Positions 8,474 through 16,852 of a stretch of DNA of 64,000 bases are shown here, piece by piece (the first letter of the stretch is position 1; every line of letters starts with the position of its first letter). A model generated the notes under the pieces. That model was not told the DNA's origin, did no database searches, and worked only from the letters and a program-made list of their open reading frames with translations. The stretch is taken from contig NZ_CP060137.1 of assembly GCF_014235785.1 (NCBI RefSeq), positions 806,001-870,000 on the forward strand. The letters run 5' to 3'. This DNA comes from Bacillus sp. PAMC26568 (GTDB taxonomy: Bacteria; Bacillota; Bacilli; Bacillales; Bacillaceae). The translations under genes and the position numbers were made by a program.

Positions 8474-10237
8474 ATGAGTTTACAAAAGACTGGCGGGAAA
8501 TGGCGTGTTTTTTTTCAGCTGATTAAAGAAACAAAGCCTTCAAAAACAAGAATGGCAATAGCGGGCGCGCTTAGCATCTTATCAACAATTGTCGGTCTGG
8601 TCATTCCGTTATTCACAAAGAATTTAATTGATGATTTCAGCTTTGAGGATTTTGGAAGCAGTCATATTATCCTGTTGATCTCCGCGTTTATTGCACAAGC
8701 CATTACAAGCGGAGTTTCGATTTACCTGCTCAATCATGTCGGCCAGCATGTTGTAGCAAGATTGAGGGAAAGACTTTGGCTCAAACATCTGCACCTTCCC
8801 GTTCGCTTTTATGATGAGCATAAAACAGGTGAAATGATCAGCCGGATGACAAATGATACAGCTATTTTAAAAGGGTTAATAACAGATCATATTACAAATT
8901 TTTTTACAGGAATCATTGCCATTATTGGCTCATTTGGTATCCTCCTGTATCTCGATTGGCAAATGACATTGATTATGCTGGCGCTGATTCCTCTATCCAT
9001 TTTCATTTTGCTTCCCCTGGGAAGAAAAATGTATAAAGTATCAAGAGGGCTTCAGGATGAAACAGCCAGCTTTACTGCATTATTAAGTGAAGTTTTATCA
9101 CATGTTCGCTTAGTGAAATCTTCAAATGCAGAACAAAGAGAATACAATTCAGGGAAAAGCGGGATTAGCCGCTTGTTTCAATTTGGTCTGTCAGAAGCGA
9201 AAATACATGCATTAATAGGACCGTTAATTTCACTGGTCATTATGTCATTGCTTGTTATGATCCTTGGTTATGGCGGCTTGAGGGTTCAAGAAGGAGTGTT
9301 ATCCTCCGGTGATTTGGTTGCGTTCATTCTTTATCTGTTTCAAATTGTAATCCCGATGACGCAGTTCACCGCTTTTTTCACACAACTTCAAAAAGCAATG
9401 GGTGCATCAGAACGAATGATTGAAATTCTTGACGAGGACGAAGAAAGCCTCAATTCAGGCAAGGATATTGAAAATATAAATCAATCTATTCATTTCAAAG
9501 CTGTTGATTTTGGCTACAAGAAAGAGGAACCGGTTTTAACAAAAGTCGACCTTGAGATCAAACCAGGTCAAACAACTGCAATTGTCGGTCCAAGCGGGAG
9601 CGGAAAAACGACGCTCTTTTCTTTGGCTGAACGTTATTATGTCCCATCAGGAGGAGAGATTTTTCTCGGTGAAACACCTATTGGTGACTATTCACTCGCT
9701 TCCTGGAGAGAGCAAATCGGCTACGTCTCTCAGGAAAGTCCGATTACCTCAGGTACAATTAAAGAAAATATATGCTATGGATTGACAAGAGAAGTAACTG
9801 ACGAAGAAATAGACAAAGCTGCTAAGATGGCTTATGCTGATCAATTTATTGGCGAATATCCTGATGGCTACGAAACACAAGTAGGAGAACGGGGTATTAA
9901 ACTCTCCGGCGGACAACGCCAGCGCATTGGCATTGCAAGGGCACTGATAAGAGATCCGAACGTGCTCCTCCTCGATGAAGCGACCTCAAGTCTCGATAGC
10001 CACTCTGAAATTGTCGTTCAAAAAGCCCTTAATAACTTAATGGCTGGACGGACAACGATTGTCATTGCTCACAGGTTATCCACAGTAATAGACGCAGATC
10101 AAATCATCTTTCTTGATAGAGGACGTGTGACCGGGATCGGCACTCATGAAGAGCTGCTTGAAACCCATCCGATGTACAGAGAATTCGCAGTGCAGCAATT
10201 GAAGCTGAATCATTTAAGTTTAAATCAGACTATCTGA
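8474..10237 (+). CDS. bmrA: multidrug ABC exporter BmrA
   Basis: Half-size ABC exporter of 587 residues that works as a homodimer in the membrane. Six membrane segments span about residues 20-300. The ATPase domain has Walker A GPSGSGKTT, Q-loop YVSQES, signature LSGGQRQR, Walker B VLLLDEATSS and H-loop AHRLS. The sequence follows B. subtilis BmrA (YvcC) along its whole length, including GTIKENICYGL. Expected substrates are hydrophobic drugs such as cervimycin or Hoechst dye. AGGGGCC lies before the ATG and TATAAT about 40 nt upstream. A terminator follows directly. Confidence 0.93.
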   Translation: MSLQKTGGKWRVFFQLIKETKPSKTRMAIAGALSILSTIVGLVIPLFTKNLIDDFSFEDFGSSHIILLISAFIAQAITSGVSIYLLNHVGQHVVARLRERLWLKHLHLPVRFYDEHKTGEMISRMTNDTAILKGLITDHITNFFTGIIAIIGSFGILLYLDWQMTLIMLALIPLSIFILLPLGRKMYKVSRGLQDETASFTALLSEVLSHVRLVKSSNAEQREYNSGKSGISRLFQFGLSEAKIHALIGPLISLVIMSLLVMILGYGGLRVQEGVLSSGDLVAFILYLFQIVIPMTQFTAFFTQLQKAMGASERMIEILDEDEESLNSGKDIENINQSIHFKAVDFGYKKEEPVLTKVDLEIKPGQTTAIVGPSGSGKTTLFSLAERYYVPSGGEIFLGETPIGDYSLASWREQIGYVSQESPITSGTIKENICYGLTREVTDEEIDKAAKMAYADQFIGEYPDGYETQVGERGIKLSGGQRQRIGIARALIRDPNVLLLDEATSSLDSHSEIVVQKALNNLMAGRTTIVIAHRLSTVIDADQIIFLDRGRVTGIGTHEELLETHPMYREFAVQQLKLNHLSLNQTI

Positions 10238-10263
10238 GTATGTTCAGATGGTCTTTTTTTTTG
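10226..10263 (+). terminator. bmrA terminator
   Basis: Stem AGACTATCTGA/TCAGATGGTCT followed by T9 overlapping the end of bmrA. Confidence 0.9.
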
Positions 10264-10278
10264 GTTTTCGACCGGATT

Positions 10279-10400
10279 TCATTCGATATAAGGTTTGCCG
10301 TCAGGATCATTTGACATCCATTTCAGATAATAAAACATGTGTGGGTTTATCGCACAGAAATGTGCTGAGCGAGGATTCTGACATCTAAAAATCGGGCCTG
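10279..10400 (-). pseudogene. possible C-terminal coding remnant
   Basis: On the minus strand a stretch reads INPHMFYYLKWMSNDPDG then KPYIE and a TGA stop at 10279-10281. It looks like the conserved end of a real protein (acidic, aromatic, with good codon use), but no start or body is left upstream, where the repeat array begins. I do not recognise the family. It could be chance. Confidence 0.3.
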
Positions 10401-10460
10401 AGCACCTAGTAGTCATTGGCAGGAAACTAAAAAATGCAAGATTTTTTGCTTTGTAGATGT

Positions 10461-11275
10461 GTTCCGCACAGTATAACGTATGGAAATCTGACAGAAATTG
10501 TCTGAACGGTCACAAACGTGGTTTAGCGGTCAGAAACTCGAATGAACGGTCATAAATTAGGAATGAGCGGTCAGAAACAGAGCCTAAGCGGTCAAACCAA
10601 TGTATCAAGGCTATCACAGTTATAGAAGAAGTGATCTATTGCTAGAAAAAGAGGTATTTTTGGTTGGAATATAGTTTTCCGTACTGAATAACGTATAGAA
10701 ATCTTACAGATATTGTCTGAACGGTCACAAACGTGGATGAGCGGTCAGAAACTCGAATGAGCGGTCATAAATTAAGAATGAGCGGTCAGAAACAGAGCCT
10801 AAGCGGTCAAACCAATGAATAAAGGCTATCACAGTTAAAGAAGGAGTGATCTATTGCTAGAAAAAGAGGTATTTTTGGTTGGAATATAGTTTTCCGTACT
10901 GAATAACGTATAGAAATCTTACAGATATTGTCTGAACGGTCACAAACGTGGATGAGCGGTCAGAAACACGAATGAACGGTTACAAATTAAGGGCGAGCGG
11001 TCAGAAGCAGGGCCTGAGCGGTCAAACGAATGAATCACGGCTATCCCAGTTAAAGAAGGAGTGATCTATTGCTAGAAAAAGAGGTATTTTTGGTTGGAAT
11101 ATAGTTTTCCGCACTGAATAACGTATAGAAATCTTACAGATATTGTCTGAACGGTCACAAACGTGGATGAGAGGTCAGAAACACGAATGAACGGTCACAA
11201 ATTAAGGGAGAGCGGTCAGAAAAGGGGCCTGAGCAGTCAAACCAATGAATCAAAGCTATCACAGTTATAGAATGA
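10461..11275. repeat. array of four ~215-bp repeats built from ~21-nt subrepeats
   Basis: Four copies start at 10461 (2 nt shorter), 10674, 10889 and 11104, with the last one partial; the period is 215 bp. Each copy holds a conserved part (TTTTCCGTACTGAATAACG and the word GGAGTGATCTATTGCTAG) and five subrepeats of the type GAGCGGTCAGAAACNCGAAT. In copy 2 the CGGTC cores lie at 10721, 10741, 10761, 10782 and 10803. Copies differ by scattered substitutions, so they are not a recent duplication. No long reading frame crosses the array. Confidence 0.93.
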
Positions 11276-11340
11276 AAGTGTTCAATTTTGGTGATATGAA
11301 CCTGGAATCAATATCCTTACATTCAATATTAGACAGCGAT

Positions 11341-11436
11341 CGTTTGACTGTTTTTGATTGATTTGTAGATTATATGGTTAATTTTGATTGTTTTTGAGAG
11401 TTTTTGATTGATTTTTGTAAGGGCTTACGTTAGAAT
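11341..11436 (+). promoter_or_regulatory. fru operon promoter and repeated operator-like sites
   Basis: Promoter TTGATT (11408-11413), 17 nt, TAGAAT (11431-11436). Upstream and overlapping it, TTTTTGATTGATTT and close variants (TTTTGATTGTTTTTGA) are repeated three to four times between 11341 and 11416. These are plausible binding sites for the FruR repressor encoded by the first gene. Confidence 0.6.
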
Positions 11437-11488
11437 GAAATCAATAAAGATTTTAGGTATAAAGAAGGATAAGCTTGGAGGTGACAGC

Positions 11489-12241
11489 ATGATTACACCT
11501 GAACGACACCGTAAAATCATCGAGGTATTAGGTGAAAAGCAGGTTGCAACTATACAGGAATTAGTAGATGCCACATCTTCTTCTGAATCAACAATAAGAA
11601 GAGATCTGAGCCAGCTTCAAAAAGAAAAAAAATTAAAACGTGTTCATGGGGGGGCATCTCTTTTCCATCAAAAAGGAGAAGAGCTGAGTGTTATTGAAAA
11701 ATCCTCAAAAAATGCCGCTGAAAAGGAGCAGATTGCAAGTTTTGCAGCAGCCTTAGTGAAAAATGGAGACAGCATATACATTGACGCAGGGACAACAACT
11801 ATGCAGATGATCCCATTTTTAAAAGGCAAAGATATAACAGTTGTCACAAATGGGGTTTCGCATTTAGAGCTTCTGCTCGAGAATCATGTTCCAACCTACC
11901 TGACAGGCGGACTTGTGAAGCCAAAAACGAGAGCGCTTGTAGGAAGTGCAGCACAATCAGGATTAAATGCCTGCCGATTTGATAAATGTTTTATGGGAGT
12001 AAACGGAATTCATCTTGAAGCAGGGTATACAACTCCAGATCCTGAGGAAGCAGCGATGAAGAAGCTTGCGATCTCACTATCTCAGGAAGCTTATATTCTT
12101 GCAGATGTTACGAAATTTAATGAGATTTCATTCTCGAAGATTGCTGAACTGCGTGAGGCAGTCGTAATTACGAACGAACTTGAAGAAGATGTAGCTTATG
12201 ATTTTATGGAAAAGACAGAAGTAAAGGTTGTGACAGCATGA
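11489..12241 (+). CDS. fruR: fructose operon repressor, DeoR family
   Basis: Transcription regulator of 250 residues that begins MITPERHRKIIEVLGEK, the standard DeoR start. The N-terminal helix-turn-helix (about 5-57) contains SSESTIRRDLSQL. The sugar-phosphate sensing domain has IYIDAGTTT and the CFMGVNGI loop. GGAGGTGAC places the start at 11489 rather than at in-frame codons further up. Its last four bases overlap the fruK start (ATGA). By family it represses fruRKA until fructose-1-phosphate accumulates. Confidence 0.92.
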   Translation: MITPERHRKIIEVLGEKQVATIQELVDATSSSESTIRRDLSQLQKEKKLKRVHGGASLFHQKGEELSVIEKSSKNAAEKEQIASFAAALVKNGDSIYIDAGTTTMQMIPFLKGKDITVVTNGVSHLELLLENHVPTYLTGGLVKPKTRALVGSAAQSGLNACRFDKCFMGVNGIHLEAGYTTPDPEEAAMKKLAISLSQEAYILADVTKFNEISFSKIAELREAVVITNELEEDVAYDFMEKTEVKVVTA

Positions 12242-13149
12242 TTTACACATGTACGTTAAACCCTTCAATCGACTATGTCGTGAAGGTGAACAATTTTAAA
12301 GAAGGTCATTTGAACCGGACAGAGAGTGCCAACGTTTACCCTGGCGGAAAAGGAATCAATGTTTCGAGAGTCCTGAAACGTCTGGGAACAGAAAATACTG
12401 CACTTGGATTTGCAGGCGGATTTACCGGACAATTCATAAAAGAATTCCTTTCTTCTGAAGGTATTACACATGATTTTATCGACGTCTCAGATCTTACTAG
12501 AATTAACGTTAAGCTAAAATCTAATGAAGAAACTGAAATAAACGGACAGGGTCCAGTGATTACAGAAGAACAGAAGTCGAAACTGCTTCAAAAGATTGAT
12601 TCATTGAATGCAGATGATGTACTGGTTTTAGCTGGAAGCATTCCATCAGCGCTTGAAGAAAATTTCTACGAAAAGATTGCCGCCAAGTGCCGGTCGAACG
12701 GTGTGAAAGTTGTGATCGACACATCGGGCAATTCATTGAGAAGCACCTTTTCAAGCAGACCGTTCTTAATCAAACCAAATCATCACGAATTGGGTGAACT
12801 TTTCGAAACACAAATCAGCACAGTGGAAGAAGCGGTCCATTATGGAAGAAAGCTGATTGAGGAAGGCGTGCAAAATATTATTGTATCAATGGCTGAGAAA
12901 GGCGCCGTTTTTATGAATGACAATCAAGCATACTTTGCAAATGTCCCAATCGGAAATGTGAAGAATTCTGTTGGATCCGGAGATTCAGTTGTTGCCGGCT
13001 TCATCGCAGGCTTCATGCAGCATCAGGATTATCAAAAAGCTTTTCAAAAAGGTGTGGCTTCTGGAAGTGCAACTGCTTTTTCAGAAGATCTTTGCACAAA
13101 GGAATATGCAGAACAGCTAATAAACGAAATTAATGTGATTGAGATATAG
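12238..13149 (+). CDS. fruK: 1-phosphofructokinase
   Basis: PfkB/ribokinase-fold sugar kinase of 303 residues that converts fructose-1-phosphate to fructose-1,6-bisphosphate. The N-terminal substrate motif is TLNPSIDYVV, followed by YPGGKGINVSRVL. The C-terminal catalytic motif is NSVGSGDSVVAGF, with the aspartate as base. It is translationally coupled to fruR and precedes fruA by 23 nt. Confidence 0.95.
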   Translation: MIYTCTLNPSIDYVVKVNNFKEGHLNRTESANVYPGGKGINVSRVLKRLGTENTALGFAGGFTGQFIKEFLSSEGITHDFIDVSDLTRINVKLKSNEETEINGQGPVITEEQKSKLLQKIDSLNADDVLVLAGSIPSALEENFYEKIAAKCRSNGVKVVIDTSGNSLRSTFSSRPFLIKPNHHELGELFETQISTVEEAVHYGRKLIEEGVQNIIVSMAEKGAVFMNDNQAYFANVPIGNVKNSVGSGDSVVAGFIAGFMQHQDYQKAFQKGVASGSATAFSEDLCTKEYAEQLINEINVIEI

Positions 13150-13172
13150 AAAAAATTGAAGGGGGAACCAAA

Positions 13173-15041
13173 ATGAAAATTACCGATTTATTAACTAGGG
13201 ATACAATCATTCTTGATTTGCATGCACGGTCAAAAGAGTCCGTGATTGATGAAATCATTGAGACACTTGATCAAGCAGGAAAATTAAGAAATAAAGAAGA
13301 GTATAAAACAGCTATTTTGGCAAGAGAACAGCAAAGTACAACTGGAATTGGAGAGGGAATCGCCATTCCCCATGCGAAAACAAGTGCAGTATCGCAGCCT
13401 GCGATCGCATTTGGCCGTTCTAAACAAGGAGTAGACTATGAATCTCTTGATGGACAAAAGGCACATCTGTTTTTCATGATTGCTGCTTCAGAGGGTGCTA
13501 ACAACGAGCATTTGCAAACGCTTTCCAGATTATCCAGCTTTTTGATGGATCCAGCTTTTAAGAAGAAGCTTGAGGAGGCATCTTCAAAAGAAGAAATTCT
13601 GGCTGCCATTGATCAAAAAGAAAAAGAGATGGAAACAGAGGAAGAACCTGCAGTTTCATCCTCGAGCAAAAAGATTTTGGCAGTTACAGCGTGTCCTACT
13701 GGAATTGCCCACACATATATGGCTGCCGATGCACTAAAAGCAAAAGCGAAAGAAATGGGCGTCAGCATCAAGGTGGAAACGAACGGATCAAGCGGAATTA
13801 AAAATGGTCTGACAGCGGAAGAAATTGCTGAAGCAGATGCGATTATTGTGGCAGCTGACAAGCAAGTCGAGATGGACCGATTCGCAGGAAAGCACGTCAT
13901 TCAAGTGCCGGTCGCACAAGCGATCAGAAAGCCTCAGGAATTGATTCAAAAAGCAGTTGATCAAGATGCGCCTCTATTTAAGAGCAGTGGTGCGAATAAA
14001 TCTGCAGATTCACAAAAAACAGGAAGAACTGGTTTTTATAAGCACTTAATGAACGGGGTTTCGAATATGCTTCCGTTTGTGGTCGGAGGCGGGATTCTGA
14101 TTGCCATTTCCTTTATTTTTGGAATTAAAGCAGCAGATCCAAACGATCCTTCCTATCACCCAATTGCAGAAGCACTTAGCACAATTGGCGGAGGTAATGC
14201 GTTTTACCTTATGATTCCTGTCCTTGCCGGATTTATCGCAATGAGTATTGCTGATCGTCCGGGCTTTGCGCCAGGTATGGTCGGAGGACTCATGGCCGCT
14301 ACAGGCGGCGCTGGATTCTTAGGCGGTTTAATTGCCGGCTTCTTGGCAGGGTATTTAGTTGTCGGTCTTAAAAAGGCATTCAGCGGATTGCCGAATTCAC
14401 TTGAAGGCATTAAGCCGGTCCTTCTCTATCCGTTATTCGGTATTTTGCTGACAGGTTTGATCATGATGTATATCGTCATTGAACCAGTCAAAGCGCTTAA
14501 CGATGGATTAACAGTATGGCTTAAAGGCATGGGAACTGGTAACTTAGTCCTTCTAGGATTGATTTTAGGCGGAATGATGGCAGTCGATATGGGAGGTCCT
14601 ATAAACAAAGCAGCATTTACATTCGGAATTGCCATGATTGATGCTGGAAACTTTGCTCCTCATGCAGCTATTATGGCTGGCGGAATGGTGCCTCCTCTTG
14701 GGCTTGCTTTATCAACGACTTTCTTCAGAAAGAAATTTACGAAAGCAGAACGAGAGGCAGGAAAAACAAATTATATTATGGGGGCATCCTTTATTACAGA
14801 AGGAGCGATTCCATTTGCAGCTGCAGACCCGGCACGTGTCATCCCGGCAGCTGTTATCGGTTCAGCAGCAGCAGGAGCTCTCACCATGATTTTTGGAATT
14901 GGTCTTCGCGCACCTCATGGCGGGGCATTCGTCATTCCGATTGTTGACGGCAACCCGCTATTATATATCGCAGCAATCTTAATTGGTTCTCTAATTACAG
15001 CTGCAATGGTTGGGTTTATGAAAAAAGAAGTGAAAGAATAA
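13173..15041 (+). CDS. fruA: fructose PTS transporter EIIABC
   Basis: Three-domain phosphotransferase of 622 residues. The EIIA domain (about 1-145) has the phosphohistidine H67 in GIAIPHAKT. The EIIB domain (about 165-265) has the phosphocysteine C174 in TACPTGIAHTYMAADAL. The membrane EIIC domain (about 285-620) contains GGPINKAAFTF and TEGAIPFAAADP. It imports fructose as fructose-1-phosphate, the FruK substrate. AAGGGGGAACC precedes the ATG. It is the last gene of the operon, with a terminator 8 nt downstream. Confidence 0.96.
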   Translation: MKITDLLTRDTIILDLHARSKESVIDEIIETLDQAGKLRNKEEYKTAILAREQQSTTGIGEGIAIPHAKTSAVSQPAIAFGRSKQGVDYESLDGQKAHLFFMIAASEGANNEHLQTLSRLSSFLMDPAFKKKLEEASSKEEILAAIDQKEKEMETEEEPAVSSSSKKILAVTACPTGIAHTYMAADALKAKAKEMGVSIKVETNGSSGIKNGLTAEEIAEADAIIVAADKQVEMDRFAGKHVIQVPVAQAIRKPQELIQKAVDQDAPLFKSSGANKSADSQKTGRTGFYKHLMNGVSNMLPFVVGGGILIAISFIFGIKAADPNDPSYHPIAEALSTIGGGNAFYLMIPVLAGFIAMSIADRPGFAPGMVGGLMAATGGAGFLGGLIAGFLAGYLVVGLKKAFSGLPNSLEGIKPVLLYPLFGILLTGLIMMYIVIEPVKALNDGLTVWLKGMGTGNLVLLGLILGGMMAVDMGGPINKAAFTFGIAMIDAGNFAPHAAIMAGGMVPPLGLALSTTFFRKKFTKAEREAGKTNYIMGASFITEGAIPFAAADPARVIPAAVIGSAAAGALTMIFGIGLRAPHGGAFVIPIVDGNPLLYIAAILIGSLITAAMVGFMKKEVKE

Positions 15042-15048
15042 TAGGAAA

Positions 15049-15082
15049 TGGCCTATTCACATTGATGAATGGGCCTTTTTTA
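15049..15082 (+). terminator. fru operon terminator
   Basis: GGCCTATTCA/TGAATGGGCC (one wobble pair) followed by T6. Confidence 0.9.
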
Positions 15083-15144
15083 CATGAAGCCACTATTTTT
15101 GATACAATAAGAATTATCTGCATTAAATGCTGGGAGGAACGAAA

Positions 15145-15450
15145 TTGAAAGATCACATCTTTTACGACTTTTGGTACTTAAAATCTGAAGAAATCAATTT
15201 GGATGGTTCTGATACAGGAGCCGTTGCTTATGAAGTGGGCATTAATGTATTTGCTGATGAACAGTTTGAAAACCTTTTGGACGATGTCCGGATTTCTGGC
15301 TTAAATAAAGAAGAGATGCTGAGCTTTAACCTATCAAGTGCTCACCATTTATTTGGGAAGCTTGAAGAGGAAGGACTGCATAGTATCGTTCATGATATTA
15401 AAACAGCAGGTTATTATTTTGTTATGGGTGAAAAAATTTCAGTTGGATGA
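15145..15450 (+). CDS. small hypothetical protein
   Basis: About 101 residues from a TTG at 15145 that sits eight bases after GGGAGGA; the ATG at 15127 would lie upstream of that site and is rejected. It is acidic with no membrane segment (FYDFWYLKSEEINLD; NLSSAHHLFGKLEEEG) and is probably a cytoplasmic single-domain protein. Family not recognised. It lies between the fru terminator and the riboswitch promoter and appears monocistronic. Confidence 0.65.
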   Translation: MKDHIFYDFWYLKSEEINLDGSDTGAVAYEVGINVFADEQFENLLDDVRISGLNKEEMLSFNLSSAHHLFGKLEEEGLHSIVHDIKTAGYYFVMGEKISVG

Positions 15451-15471
15451 TTATGCTAAAAAGCAGTAAAA

Positions 15472-15500
15472 TTGACCACGTGCTGCCTTAATTGTATAAT
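15472..15500 (+). promoter_or_regulatory. sigma-A promoter of the riboswitch transcript
   Basis: TTGACC (15472-15477), 17-nt spacer, TATAAT (15495-15500). It points at the yybP-ykoY aptamer. Confidence 0.88.
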
Positions 15501-15521
15501 GGAGATAACTTAAATATCTAT

Positions 15522-15640
15522 TCCTTTAAAGGGGAGTAGCTTTTACAGCAAAGTCGTCAATACGGGATCCTTCCCCGGCTTTGCTGGCAGCGGATGTTGT
15601 TAGCGAGACCTTTGCCGATTATTTGGTGAAGTCTCTTTCG
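15522..15640 (+). ncRNA. yybP-ykoY manganese riboswitch
   Basis: The invariant elements of the Mn2+ aptamer are present in order: AAAGGGGAGTAGC (15528-15540), ACAGCAAAGTCGTCAATACG, CCGGCTTTGCTGGCAGC, and TTAGCGAGACCTTTGCC (about 15600-15616). The P1 helix pairs AAAGG with CCTTT. A second pairing of GAGACC with GGTGAAGTCTC offers the alternative fold. Known yybP-ykoY RNAs sense manganese and usually activate export or metal-handling membrane proteins. Here it precedes a lipoprotein and a kinase-like gene. Confidence 0.94.
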
Positions 15641-15647
15641 AAAAAGA

Positions 15648-15690
15648 CGTTATGACCAAGTAATTGGATCTAACGTCTTTTATTTTTCTT
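15648..15690 (+). terminator. riboswitch-associated terminator
   Basis: AAAGACGTTA/TAACGTCTTT hairpin followed by TTATTTTTC, between the aptamer and the lipoprotein start. It is the likely expression platform or a downstream terminator. Confidence 0.85.
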
Positions 15691-15711
15691 AAAATTGTAT
15701 AAAGGAGCGGT

Positions 15712-16158
15712 ATGATGAAATTTTTGAAATTGTTTGCTGTTTTGTCATTGGTCGTGCTTAGCGGATGTTCGTTGTTTGAGGGTGTGAATTCTTCTTTACA
15801 ATATGCGAATGATACAAAGGACTATATTAATGAGGCAAGTTCTTTTGCCGAGGAGCTTCCAGCGCTTGCTGAGGAAGCTGTAAGCAACACAGAAGCAAGA
15901 AAAGAACTAGAGCAAAAGCTTACTGATATGAAGGAAGAGATAAAGGCATTTAATGAAATCGAGGCGCCAGGGATAGCCGAAGATGTTCATAATCAGCTTG
16001 TCAGCTACAGCGAATCTTTGGAGGCTGGAATCGACTCCGCCCTAAAGCAAATAGATAATGGAGAATGGAATATTCAAGTTTTGGAAGACTCCGGGATACT
16101 CAAAACGGTAAATGAGATGACAAGTATACTTGATCAAATTGAACAACTGGGATCTTAA
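15712..16158 (+). CDS. small lipoprotein (DUF6376-like) under riboswitch control
   Basis: Lipoprotein of 148 residues. The signal peptide is followed by the lipobox LSGC (cysteine at about residue 20), so it is tethered to the outer face of the membrane. The mature part is acidic and almost entirely helical (EELPALAEEAVSNTEARKEL), like the DUF6376 family of Bacillus lipoproteins. AAAGGAGCGG supports the start. It is the first gene after the manganese riboswitch and is followed 34 nt later by a kinase-like gene. A role in manganese or envelope homeostasis is inference from the leader only. Confidence 0.8.
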   Translation: MMKFLKLFAVLSLVVLSGCSLFEGVNSSLQYANDTKDYINEASSFAEELPALAEEAVSNTEARKELEQKLTDMKEEIKAFNEIEAPGIAEDVHNQLVSYSESLEAGIDSALKQIDNGEWNIQVLEDSGILKTVNEMTSILDQIEQLGS

Positions 16159-16192
16159 GAGAAAACAGACAAAGAGAAAGGGGGTTCACAAA

Positions 16193-16807
16193 ATGACTGA
16201 ATACAAGACTTTAGCTAACAGTGTAAAGATTGGGGGCAGAGGAACACGAGCAAAGCTGCTTGACCATGACCCGACGTTATCATTTATCGGAGCTGGAAGA
16301 AGTGCCTATGTCTTTAAATTGGCAAAAGAGAAAAAAGCGCTGAAAGTATTTTTTCCTTCCTTTACTCACATCGCAAAGGAAGAAGCCGAAATTTACAGAA
16401 CTCTTCAGGGAATCGAGTATTATCCAACCATTTATGAAGCTGGCGAAAACTATTTAGTCATCGATTTTATTGACGGAAGTACACTTTTTGAATGTGTAAG
16501 CAAAGGGATTTCGATTACAGATGAACATATTATTGAAATTGATAAAGCACTGATGCAGGCAAAAGGAAGAGGGTTAAATCCATCGGATATTCACCTTCGC
16601 AACATTTTTATCACGAATCATGGTGAAATTAAAATGATCGACGTCGCCAGGTTTAGACAAACGAAAGATTGTACTCAATGGGACGATTTGAAAACAGCTT
16701 TCGAGAAATATTACCGCAAAGCTTATTTTCCAAAAAAAATACCCGTTGCCTTGATGAATTTCATTGCCGCATTATATAAGAGAAAGCTGATTCCATTAGC
16801 ATCTTAA
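16193..16807 (+). CDS. RIO/serine-threonine kinase-like protein (YrzF-like)
   Basis: Protein of 204 residues with a reduced kinase fold. A glycine-rich start IGAGRSAYVFKL is followed by a lysine in KALKVFFP, a glutamate-bearing helix (EEAEIYRTL), the catalytic-loop-like LNPSDIHLRNIFI and the metal-binding IKMIDVARF. Length and motifs fit the short YrzF-type kinases of Bacillus. The catalytic loop has SDIHLRN in place of the classical HxDxxxxN, so activity is uncertain. AAAGGGGG before 16193 decides the start over an in-frame codon at 16130. It is probably cotranscribed with the riboswitch-controlled lipoprotein. Confidence 0.8.
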   Translation: MTEYKTLANSVKIGGRGTRAKLLDHDPTLSFIGAGRSAYVFKLAKEKKALKVFFPSFTHIAKEEAEIYRTLQGIEYYPTIYEAGENYLVIDFIDGSTLFECVSKGISITDEHIIEIDKALMQAKGRGLNPSDIHLRNIFITNHGEIKMIDVARFRQTKDCTQWDDLKTAFEKYYRKAYFPKKIPVALMNFIAALYKRKLIPLAS

Positions 16808-16808
16808 T

Positions 16809-16852
16809 GCAAAAAAGAGAGATTTCTATTTAATGAAATCTCTCTTTTTTTC
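16809..16852. terminator. bidirectional terminator between the kinase gene and yerO
   Basis: AAAAAAGAGAGATTTC/GAAATCTCTCTTTTTT, very strong, between convergent genes. Confidence 0.93.

Noticed and set aside
10461..11275. CRISPR array
   Set aside because: The spacing is regular, but the bases between repeats are also repeats, not unique spacers, and no cas genes are present.
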